A DNA stretch of 64,000 bases from assembly GCA_003118195.1 (NCBI GenBank), contig BEXV01001398.1, positions 18,993-82,992 on the forward strand. The letters run 5' to 3'. Source of the stretch: Hemicentrotus pulcherrimus. Its lineage: Eukaryota; Echinodermata; Echinoidea; Camarodonta; Strongylocentrotidae. Positions 12,901-25,640 of the stretch are shown piece by piece (the first letter of the stretch is position 1; each line of letters opens with the position of its first letter). Position numbers and translations under genes: made by a program. Under the pieces are notes generated by a model. It did no database searches. It saw only the letters and a list, made by a program, of their open reading frames with translations, and was not told the DNA's origin.

Positions 12901-15900
12901 AGACCAATAAAAATACGTTCCATGGACTTGACATCGATACGCTAGATGGATAAACAGAAACAAACAGGCGAGACATGTTACTTTATTACTTTGGATCTGC
13001 ATATATAGAGACGGCTGACAGCACATGTAGCCTCCTCCAGATGATTGAACTCATCCAGGCATCACACTTCACCAGACCAATAAAGATACGTCCCTGGGAC
13101 TTGACATCGATACCCTAGATAGATAATCAATGAAGGTTTTGTCAATTTTAACAGTTAAATTCAATACCAGTCTCCAGGTGACCAATATGGCACCATCGAT
13201 ACAAAACATCTTGTGACATCCATAGTATAGTCAAACTGTAGAGAAACGGGATTAGGTTTTGCCCCTGTATGTCTGTAGCAGCACGCTGTATGGAATGAAT
13301 TTAAGTCAATATATCAATTTATTTGCTTTGAAGGAACCAAACAATACACCAAAAGATACGATATGATATGTTTCCCATTGAGCATGCAGTACATTCCATT
13401 TAACATATGCTGTGTACAGAAAATGTACACAAAGAAAGTGGAATATCTCATTTATACCTGCTTTGGGCACGTTCAAATATAGTTCAAGTGTAAAAGACAA
13501 AATGGCCGACCTTCGGACCCCAAATCAACCTACCTCGTCACAGTTGAATACAAGGACCTGTCTGCCGAACAATCCCCCAAGGGCCTTGATAGACTCTGTC
13601 TTGCCAGTACCAGCAGGTCCATAGGGGTTGCCTCCCATACCCATGTGCATGCCTTGAGTTAGGGTGAGGTAACACTTGTCTGTAAGGGGTGTGTGCACCA
13701 GCTTGGCTGCATTGCCTGTGAATGATAAGGAGTACAGCATATGGGTATAAAAAATACCTTAAGGCGATCTGATGTAGTATTAATACGAGACTCATTGGAC
13801 AACTGCTAATCAGCCACAAAGTCCATGATCGATTGCTTAGCTAGAGCAAGAGGATACATTCAGAAACACAGTGTTGTGCAGAAAGACAAAAATTAAATTA
13901 CTATGAATTATAAATACTCCTAAGATATATTGAAAACTTAGAATTTTAAAGTTCAAGTATGGGTAGATAACTACTTATTAATGTTTTTGCCAAACAGATT
14001 TACATTTTTTTCTATACAATACTTATACTTCATGTTTCTAATAGGACAATTACAACTATATCATCAGCTCAATGTAAAAGCACCAAAACGGATATCAAAT
14101 GACAAGACAGCTAATTACCTTGGTATTCATAGGTGTACTGGAATTCAGCATCCACCATCCTCATGATAGCCGTCTTGGTGTTATCTAGGTAGTACCTGAG
14201 CTGCTTCTGCCAGAGCCAGTTATCCAGACTCGTCACGTTTTCCTTCTGGAGGAGCTGCACCACGTCTATGCTGTGGATGGTGTCCAGGATGAGAGCCTGG
14301 GATGGATGGGGAATGGATGAAGAAAGTTTTGAGAACATTTCTATTGACCCTTTGGAAATGGGTTCTTTTTTTATATTATTTTCTGATGGGATTCATCCGA
14401 AGCATTTTCTGATAATGGAATTACATTTTTGAGAGAAACTGACTCAAAGTCATGCTGAATTATTTACCACAAAGTAAGCTTGTTTAAACCAGCAAAATAA
14501 AACAATAACTTGCTAGAAATCACATTCACTGAAAAAAAATCACATTCCCACAAAGGAGATCACCTAATACATATGTGTCAAGAATACTACCTTGTTTCCT
14601 GATCTTTTTAATAACTCAATTCAGCTGCAAGATATTACTACCTAATTGATCCGGCCTATCATTTATTTTGAATGCTTCTCACACAGATGTTTGCAGAAAA
14701 CAAGAAGAACTATAAGGCTTCAAAACAATAGTTCAAAAGCACCTGTGTTCAAGGCCAAAGCAAGAAGAATTGAAGCTATGCCTTTTTACCTTGAGTTTAA
14801 GCTCCAGTACATGGATAGCTGCATTCCTCTCCCCATCTGCTCCACTAATATCCGCCGAGGTATAGCCCTCCAGCTGCTGCTCCAGCTCAATCAGAAGATC
14901 CTGGAGACTGTTGTCTTGGATAGCTGTCTCGCACTGCTCTGTGAACTGGATCTGAGCTGCCAGACCCAAGATCTAGATTTAAAAATAAACGATATGAGAA
15001 AATAAGATTGTAAGGAGATTTAAAAAGTCTAAAAGTGATGTAGTAATGTTAAAAGTAAAGAAATTAAAAACTTAATTATTTTTTTTTCAAAACTAATTTT
15101 TATTGGTATTAAAGGTATCACAAAGCTTTGGTATGGGGTCATGAATTTGGTTCAAATGAACATATTGGAAGCATATGCGATCCTACAATATGCAGTGATC
15201 GTTGTCGCGGTTAAAATCAAGTCTAAAGTTATGAAATTGTAAATAATAAACTCTTTTTGTTGTATAGCGCCCTCTCAAGGTCAATATATTAATTAAGCTA
15301 TAAAACAATGTTTCTGGACTAATTTTAACCGATAAGCTATTTCCGTTTGGTAGGTATGTATCACAACTACATATTCTGAAATTTTCAGGCTCGCAGCTAC
15401 CATTGTACGGCCGTATGCGCTATTTGAAATTTATCAAAATTTATCGGGAGTACCGATAAATTTTTATTTTCGTTTTTTCTCGAAAGCAGAAGTGTTTTAG
15501 GGGCTAATTTTTTNATTTTGAAGCACAATTTTTGAGGGCTTCAATATTACACCATATCACAGACACTGATAACACGTAGGGCCGTGCATCTCAGATTTAA
15601 CATTGTTAAATGATGCCTTTAAACTGTTAAATGAAAAAAAAAAGTAAATCAGGAAGAGTTAATGGAACTCTAGTAAGTCATCCCCCATTCGCTGGAACAC
15701 TTGACTCCTTTACATTTGGAAAGGTTTCAATCCCTGGACTGGATCCTGCGTCCTGCACATAATGGGTGTAGTTTAGTAATCAAAAGTACCAAAGACCCAG
15801 AATCAACTGGGAAGAGAATGCCAAGAACTGGATTGGACTAAAACTGCAAGAGTGCATCAGAATGGCAGAAGAGTGAAATGGAGAGATGTTGCAATCAACC

Positions 15901-18900
15901 TCTGAACCGGGAGAAGATACTTAGATAGATATATTAGTAATCAAAGGAGAATCAGATTAGTGAATCTATGCTTACCTGTGAAGGGTACTTGGTAGGGTCG
16001 ACCCCCACCCCGGAGTTGGAGGACTGCTGGTCTTTGAGACAGTCAACAAGCAGTTTACGCAGAGTGGTCTTCATCTCCTTGGACAGTTCTCCAAGCCAAA
16101 TCTAACAAGCAGAAGAAAGCGATCATATTACTTGTCTAGTAGGTCACCTTCACATACATAGCATTTTTTCATGGCAATCAATGTAGAAAAGTTCAATATT
16201 ATTTGGTCTACTCTAAACCTCCGGCATCCTCACTAGCCCCTGCAAAAATAAAGATGAGGAAAGATCCATACAATGGCTGCTAAATCATGTTTCAAATCAT
16301 AATGCTCAATCTTAGCAATGTCTTTGTCAATCAGTGAACACATTACAGTTTCTTCACATTAATATCCCTGGATATGTGCCACTTGGTCTGAATTAAATTT
16401 GTAAGGACATACACTTGTCTTAGAAGAATCTAATTTAAGTTTGGTTTGATGATTGTTTCACCTGACTACTATGGGAGCAATGTATGCTTGTAAGTGAGCA
16501 ACCAGGGGACCGACGGCTTAACGTCCTTTCCGAGGGACTTGGTAATGAGGACAGATGCCTTATCAAAGGGTACAAGCACTTTGACTTAATTTTGAACCTG
16601 GGACCTCTGTTATAAACCTGTTATGAGACCACTGCTCTACCACTGAGCCATCGCACCTCCTCTCAAGGAAGAAAAAAAAGAGCCTTTAAAGAATGATTTC
16701 CAATATTCAAATCAGGATTATATGAACACTGTCTGGAGCAATGCAATGATCAAAGGCTAACAGTTACAAATAAATCTTAAATGAAAAGAATTGTCAAGAA
16801 AAAAATAAATCTTGAGAGGAACCTGGAGCAAGAAATATTCCTCTACCACTAACCTCAACCTCCGGTGTGATCTCCACCGCCTTCAGGAGGGGTACAACTT
16901 CACCCTCCAGGGACTTCATGGCGGTGATATGCTTGCACCCATCGTCAAAGTCGACGCTGTGGATACCAGCAAAGAGCTTCTTAAGATGGGTCTGGATGAC
17001 GGCAGGGTTCTGGGACTGGCCCAGGATCTCCAGGAGATCATCATCACCGATGAAGTAGAACCGAGGGAGGATTGATCGCTTCTCCTGGAATGGGTTTATA
17101 AACATGATACTAAGATGAATGAGGGTAGTCATAGGTTAAACAAGTAGGAAATGTCTGGGTTATCTAATTTCTACATTATTCAGGACTCTTTTATACAGCA
17201 AAATCATCACTGAAAAGTGGAAATTGTGACTATAATCTTCCGTTAAATGATAGATGTATGGTACGGAGTGATTGCTCACACAATTCAAAACTGATGTAAT
17301 TTGTACAGCTTGAAACACCTGAATGAGGCATTCTTTAGAATAGTTTCATTCATGAGAATTGATATGATTGGTGTTTAATTCAAATGACATGCTCAGAAAG
17401 CAAGCCTACACTTGAAGATATATATAAGTCAGGAGACCTAAGGGACGTAGTATATGGAGAGTCAATGGTAGGACCTACCGTGAAGGCACTAACAGGACTG
17501 GGACCACCAGGTTTAGAATCCTGGGACCACTAGGTTAAAGAGACTGCTGCTCCAACAACTCATCAATTACCCTTCATAATCATATTGCAGCAAGGTATTG
17601 GCTGAAGAACATTTACGTACCTCTAGGAATTCATTGAGTGCCTTCTGACACCTCTGCAGCTGATCCAGGAGGGTGGCCAGGGTGTTGCGTAGACCAGATC
17701 GACCAACCAAAGAGAGAACACGGTTGTCTCTGGCTACATCCATCATGATACTCCTGCACAAAGATGATCGATACATAGGTCTTTAGAGCATGTAGGATCA
17801 CTGATATATTCATGTTTTTCTATAAGTATCAAACTGACAATCATTTGTTTGAATTCAAATTTTACTCCAAGTATTCTCCAAAGTGGACTGTGATAAAAAC
17901 CTTATAGTTCTGTGAACTAATATAACTATATTAGTCTCTGATGAAAGTAAAATTTTTTGAAGTTAGTCGTGATTTCAGAATCATGGGCTAAAGTGACCTA
18001 GCATCCAGTATGAATATGAATCAGATACTGTATTCCATCTTAAATTTTATTTGGGGAATTGAAGATAGATTCTAAGAGTAAATATAGTAAAAAGCACCAT
18101 CCTGAAATATTTCCACTTAGGTGGGTAACCTGTTGAAAATGATGTTTTGGGGATATAACACACTTTTACATATATCCTAGTATTCAAAATTAAGTTAATA
18201 GCAATATATGTACAATAAATGAATGGCACCATTTTTAAAAGACCATGAAATATTGATAGAACCCTAGCTCACCTGAAATCATCGTCTACCCTCCTGAAGC
18301 GGCCCTGCTCCTTGGGGAGGGCTCCCCTGCCAAAGATGGGCTCCAGGTAGACCCACTTGCGCTGGATCTGGTTCAGGTTCTGCAGGTACTCGTCCAGGTC
18401 GGCCAGTCGCTGCTCCCAGATGGTGGCCTTGTCCGCAAAGCCCTTGTAGTAGGGGGAGTCCTTCAGGGACTGCAGGAGACTTTGGTTATCACCAACCTGT
18501 AAGATTATGATAATTGAAATATTTCCTGTCAAGGTACATGTAGTTTGTTTCCTAGAGGTTAGCCTGTTGGCAAAGTCATGGCAAATGGGCAAGTATTTGG
18601 GGAAATAAAGGAGAATATATACAGAAAAGTAGTGAGAAAGTATTATTGTAGTTATTTGAACTAACATTTTTCAAAAAGATTTGAAAAAATGAAAATACTT
18701 GGAATATTCTTTACCCTATAATAGTTTCCAACACTCTTCACAAAGGGCAACATAAGATGTTTTTTTCTGTGTCTTTGGCCCTATCATTATCATGGTTTGT
18801 AATTCTTGATCACAATTATTAGATTGCACTTGCTCTCAAAATACCACATAATGCGACTTTGTTATTCTCAATATAATAGTAATTTTCAATGTATAAAACT

Positions 18901-21900
18901 CATCATCACTGTCATTGTGATCATCAATGTCATACCTGTGTTACAAGGTCCTTCCAATCCTTGATCAACATGATTTGATTGCTCTTGCTGTCTGAATACT
19001 CTGTGAGTGAGAAGCATGCACCAACACCCCACACATCCAGCTCCCGCAATGCTTCACGTATTGACACCTCGCCCTTGGCCCTGTTAAATAGATCCTGCAA
19101 AGAGAAGAAGAAATTTTAGAAAGGCTTGCTACATATCTGATAACAACAGATCATTGAAGCTAAGTTGATTGTACCAAATATTGAAACATAATTAACAAGC
19201 TCAAAATGTTGACAAATTCATTAATGGAGGGACTTTTGCCTTGAATACTTGTGTCACATCATAAACCAGTTTAGAAATATATTTATTAACCTCATATTAT
19301 ACATCAACAATAAAATAAATGTGATAAAGTTCCTGACTTTAAGTAAAATGCACTTTGAAAAAAATTCTAAAGACATGCAGATATATTCATCGACCAGACT
19401 AGGACTAGGAGAAAGAAATACCTTGAGTCCATCCGAGTTGGCAACGATCTGATCTGCTGTCCCGAGGATATCCCCAAAGGTCATTCGCTCAACAGTCTTG
19501 GAGCGAGGCATCTTGAGCATGCGATAGAGATCCATCCAGTGCTCCTGGGTGAAGATATCACTACTCAGGTACTTCAGCAATGGAGACACAGTCTGAAAGA
19601 TGAAGAGAATGGGAAGATGACAGAATCTAGGATCAAGGACATGCTGAACTCAACGTAAATGTACATAACTTTAAGCTTGTGAGAAAGTATGTTAATCTTG
19701 AAAAAGAAGCTTCAATGGACCACTCTTTTCTTTTTATACCTTTATACCGAAAGCTTGCATTGTCAGGTCTCATTCAAACAGTCAGGCAAAAAAAATGTAT
19801 TGGGGGCTTATCAGTCTTATTATCCGTGGAAGGTCCAGATCCTGTTATAACGTCCACTATTTTTTAAAGGAAGTAGAAACCTAGGGTGTCTTGTGCAGGA
19901 TCCTGGAAAAGGTCTTGATGAAGCACAATAAACATCTGCCAAAATGTTTTCTTCTGATTACTGAGTATTATTCAAGTTATGCACTATATTAGTTTGTCGA
20001 TCCTTATGAATGTATGTATGAGTAGGATACAAAATGATTTTAATTATCTTTGGATGGCTTCCAAGCAGCCATGATAGATGATCCTTAATTGTTTACCTTG
20101 AACTTGTCAATGTCTTTGCTGAGTCTCACAGTCATGATGGTATGCTCCACATCAGGACCACCAGACTTCAGCTTCTCCGTCCAGGTGGTCAGGAAATCAT
20201 CAAACTGGTAAGTCTTGGATCTGAAGGGAAATGAAATGAAAGCCATACATGATCTCTGTAACCTTCACAATTAATTTACACGTACTGTGTCCATATCATC
20301 CCTAGGAAGAACAGAGCTGTATTTGCTGTTTTCATTTCTATGATTGTATTAATTGATGTTTTCTATTGCAAGCCACTGGCATTCCAATGCCATTTCCCGA
20401 GCACAATTTTTATTGTATATTATATCTTTGTATTTTATGAAATCAATAAATTGAATTGAATTGAATTATAAAAAGTGCATACTAATGATTGTACAAGTCT
20501 TTTCCTGTGAATACAAATCAATGACCTCCTTCCTAAAGCAAGTCAAACTCAAAATATTGGTTGAGTGATATCAAGAAACCAAATTAAAGGTACTCTGAAC
20601 ACTATACCCTCAATATGTCTCTGCCTCAACCTAATAAATGGAATGGGCAGCAGATCCTGTCTCATAATGTAAGCACTGAACAGTATACTTTGACTATCAA
20701 TTTCAGAATAGAAAGAATTTTCTTTCTGAAACAGGTATATTTGTTGTGAAGTTTGTTGCAAAAGAAAATTCTGTATTCTATTCCCACAAATCTAAGAATT
20801 ACACAATCTAGAGACTTTATTTGTAACAATTGATTAAAATTATAGTGGCAATGGAGCTAATATAGAGTTTGTTCAGTTGGGTACCAATAAAAATTGATAT
20901 TAAAAAGACACAAACCTGAAGACAATCCAATCCTCGGTCTCCAGAACTGAGAGGCTAGTGCTAAACTCTTCATACAGTGTCCACATGGTACTCTGCTGGT
21001 CAAAGTCAACCTCAAGGTCATTGGCAATAGAGAAGAAGGGCTCCTCAAGGTCAAAGTGCTTGCAGTCAAATCTAAACAGACACGACAGATAAAGAAAAGT
21101 AAGATTTTACTCATTTACTACAAATTTCCTAAAACCATGGAGGTGATATAAGGTCAATCAGTTATATTTAAAGATGGCAAATCCTGAAATCAATCAGTAT
21201 ACCAATATCTCAAAAATTTGTGTTGCCATTTATCAGAGCTGTGCTTGGGCAATTAGCATATGTCATGATTCGATTAAAACAATTTACTAGCACAAACTTG
21301 ATAGTGTACCTTGAAAACACTGGCATCTTGGTCAATTGCCATCGGTCGTTTATAGCCAACATTTAATCATAAAATTTCATGCAAACTGTCCAATACAGGT
21401 TATGATTTTCAACTGTCATTAACTATATGTTTCATTTAATAGCTTTTTAAATCATACTTTGATACTTAAGAGGCACATTTAATCTTTTGCTGGTCCCAGA
21501 CCTGCCAACCTCTAGAATTTAAAACTTGTATTCTTCAATCCCAAAAGTTGTATTCTTGATTAAAAAATAATGGACTGTTGCGCGGATCAATGCTTCTTAC
21601 CGTTCCTACATGCAGGAAGAATTTTTTCAATGGACCATTGGTTGAATATGCATGATTTTGTCACGACTGTTGTGTTCGATGAACCAATGAACATCCCCAA
21701 ATTGCCGATGTGAGATGCTTGTAGGATACTTTACAGGACAGAATGTGCATTTTTTTGTTGAAAATCATATTTTATTGAGGAAAATCGTACTGTTGTATTT
21801 GCTAATAAAAATCGTATGAAATACGACTAAATCGTACTGGTCTGCTGAATACTGATAATTAATACTAAAGTTCCTAAACACCAGAATACACATACCGGTG

Positions 21901-24900
21901 CATACAAGTTAAACACTAATGGCTAGGGTTCTTGTACACATGGACCCCTCAACTTTCTAAATGTATACAGAGACCTGATGCAAGCAATCCCCTACAATGT
22001 CGGGCTGGTGCTTTGAGAGGAAAAATATTTAGTGTCCAAACTGGCATGTGTACCAACAAAAAATTCATTCACCAACAAAAAGTTCATTTCTCTTACATCA
22101 GGCTGTTCTTTGTCTTCTGCACCTCATCAAACTCCACTTTCTTCTCCTTGACCAGCTCAACGGCTTTGAGACACGCCTCCTTGTCTCCAGCCTCTATGAC
22201 GTCGGGCGTTGGCTTGGCGTGATTCCAACGAGCAGAAAACTTCTCCAGCTCGGAGCGGAACTTGTCCACACGAGACTCCACGTTGCTCTTCATTACATTG
22301 ACCTATATACAATAGGAAAAGACACAAGTTTTCATATTGAAAAGATCATGTTGATAAATATTGGTATAAAATCCTTCAATTTTCAACTTTCATCAGTTTA
22401 GATTTACTCATTTTAATTAGAAAATTTAATTCAAAGAACATAAAACTCATCTTTTGTTCAACGTGGCATGACCAAAAGTTCTGGTAAATGCAGGGCTTTT
22501 AAAGAATTTTGTTTGACGGTAACTTCTTTCCATTAAAAGAGAGTGTTTGGTGATAATAACAGAGCAGAAGCAAGTTGAATTTGATTTCTAATTCTTCTTC
22601 TTGTACCAAAAGGTACAGATGTGAAGATAAATATGTGACTTCTACCGGTAATCTGCTTTTTCAGACCTTTTCCTTGATCATAAGTTGAGGGCACTCCATC
22701 ATGAGTTCAAAATTCTCCTAGTTGGCGTGAAGCTGTGAACTGATCTACCCCGCCCCCTGCCTCGGTGCGGAGCAGCTATATATTCTTAGCTAAAACCCTA
22801 TTGCTCTATTCTTGATTCTGATACCTCTTTAGACTCATTACGGTACATTGCCTAATTCATGGTTTGTAAATTATTGATATGACCTTAGTATAAGGATCCA
22901 CTCCTGGGATAACTCATTTAGGAGGCAGGTCATATTAAAACAATAGTTTTTACTATTCCCCTCAGTATATATTTTAAGACTATTGCTTCAAAAACTGACC
23001 TGTTCCTTGATCATAAGTTGATGACTCTCCATCATGAGCTCAAACTTCTCCCAGTGGGCGTGAAGCTGTGTGAACTGATCGACCCCGCCTCCTGCCACAG
23101 TGCGGAGCAGCTTGTTCTTGGCTTCAGCCCTGTCAAACATGGGACGCATCTGGGAAAGAAGAGAATTTCATTTGAAATTAAAGAATGGTATATGACAGAC
23201 TGATGAAAATTTATTTCTAATTTTGAGATACACTCTCATCCTGGGTTACCTAGCTATTTCTGACTGAAATATATTTGTAAGATATTTGTAAGCCATTTAT
23301 CCTCGGGTGATGATAGAGCATGATTTATGTAATATTGTAGGTCTTATACTCAAGTAGTTTGAAATTTTAATACAAAATATGCTGCTCTGACTTGACTGCT
23401 AGTGGTACATAAGGTCTAGATGTAATGCATGATGCATCAATCAGTATTTATGAATAAGAGTGGGAGGGGGGGGGGGGGGGGGNGGGGGAGAAAAGAGAAG
23501 AGAAGAGAAAAGAAGGATTGTAATGCCACAAAACTCAGGTGTTGACATAAATATGCACTTTCGCAAACCCATTCCTCTTACGTCTAACATTTTAGGTGAA
23601 TACAGCTCCCCAAGTCATCCTTGTTTTGCAATTAACAAGTAGCTATGTAACCGGCCCTTACCTCTGGTTTCTTGGCATCAAGTTCAGCATGCTTGGCATT
23701 GGCATTGCCAATTTCCTCAACTGTCTGTGGCATGGTGGACAGAGACTCCATCCCATCCTTCAAGAACTTGTCAATCTCCGACACGCTCTCGGTGATGGAT
23801 CGCCGTAGCGACGAGAGGAGGGCATCAAAGAGCCTCTGTATGTGGTCATCGATAGTTCCCTTCACAGGGGCGGTGGAAACCGTCACGCAGTACACCTTGA
23901 CCTGACTGGAATGGCATTAAGGTTGTTAAAGTTGAAACTTTGATTACTGTACTAATTAGAGCAAGAGAAGATGGTGTCTTTTTTACTTCAGAGTAATTAT
24001 TAGCAAGAAAATGACTCCAAGATAAATGGACACACAGACAACAGGCAGGGCATCCCAATTTTTAAAAAAGTAATATGATATTCTTTGAAAGCTTGTGCAT
24101 GCTAATCTCAACCTTCATCTAATGACTTTATGCTAAATTAATGTAAACCAAAAATTTCCTTTGGTTCCCTATCTTATCAAAGGTTTGCGACTGGAATCCT
24201 CAAATTAATCACAAACTTACAGCCTACACTATAACTCCTAATGAACAGAGTAGCAACTGATTTGGATCAATTGTAACTCTTCACAAGATGGGGCCCTGAG
24301 CTCAGTCTTGGTCACAGGGCCTACAGTCTCCATAAACTCAATGAAGAATCTTAAAACTTGATTTTAAATACCAAGATAATAGTAGTAAGGCAAAAGGTAA
24401 TTGAGAAAATTCTGATTTATATAATATATCTACTAACTTTCTCAAAACTGATCACACTGCATATTCTATAAGTAAACTCTAACTCAAAGTTGTTTGTTCA
24501 TAGAGACCTACCTTGGCAGTTTCTCAGAGTCCCTGCCTCTTGCCTTGAGAGCCTTGAAGTTCCTCTCCCAGTCAGCCACAGTGTGCAGGTGGGTCTCAAG
24601 AAGCTTGTCTAGATCAACAGACCCTAGCACCACCCAGTTCTGACCAAAAAAAAAGGAAGATATAAAACTACTTTGTGCCTTTGTTCAGACTTTTTACTTG
24701 CTTCCACTGGTGAAGTCCCTTTCATGGACCAGTCTGAGCAAAGAGGGTAAACCAACTCTAAACAGGTTGAAAAGAAAACAGGCTGAAAGTCCTGCCTTTG
24801 GCCTGGACGCCATCTAAACATCTCTTATGATATCAATGTTTCATATGAATGCTTTGCAATTTTTGTTATAAATGACCATTAGATATTGAGAGTAGCAACC

Positions 24901-25606
24901 TAAACCTTTTTGTAGTTATTCCACTGTCAAGCTATATGAAAGTTAATCAAGAGCCCTAGATACCTCACCTTGAAGATGTCTTTAGCATTCTCCAGCTTGC
25001 AGAAGAGCACCTCGGCCATCTTGTAGACGTTGAGGAAACCTGAAGCATTCCTCTCAATGATGGCAGGGTAGATGAGGGGCTCGCCGGTGTCTCCGATGCC
25101 CCGGAAGTGATACGGGAGACTGATGAACTTCTTCATCTCACGGTAGTAATTGGCTCGGATCTCCTCGATGGGCGGTCGGAACTGGAGAGTCTGTTGTCTG
25201 TAAGAAGGTGTTAGGAAAATTGTTGATATTTTAGGCAAACTTTCATAGAGCAATATAATGAGGAAATTTAATTTTTCTTCAAACAATCCTGGTGGGTTCT
25301 CATTCAGAGCCTTCAGCGCAATCTCAACAAAATACTTCTTCAGCCCCAGCAACATCAACATTATGATCACAGCATTACCATCATCATCATCACTATCATT
25401 ATCAGGATCATTATCATCACCATTGCCACCACCATCTTCGACATCAACAAAATAACCATGACATCCTCCATCATCATGATCATCAACAATCATCTCCTGC
25501 TTTCCTGTAAATGAGTTCTCGACTGATATCAGGTAGGTTCTCATTGACAGCTTCATGTCCCACGTGATACTGATGCCCTGATCATCATCATCATCACCAG
25601 TATCAG

Positions 25607-25640
<34 letters not shown>

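Noticed and set aside
12696..12923. A second functional AAA1 exon or a mutually exclusive exon pair
   Set aside because: Copy 2 has no donor and ends inside the exon sequence, so it cannot replace the true exon. It is recorded as a pseudo-exon.
24927..25556. 209-codon open frame on the minus strand
   Set aside because: It is the true exon 24969-25197 read through its acceptor into an ATC-rich intron and two decayed exon copies. The Asp/Gly-rich middle is microsatellite translation.
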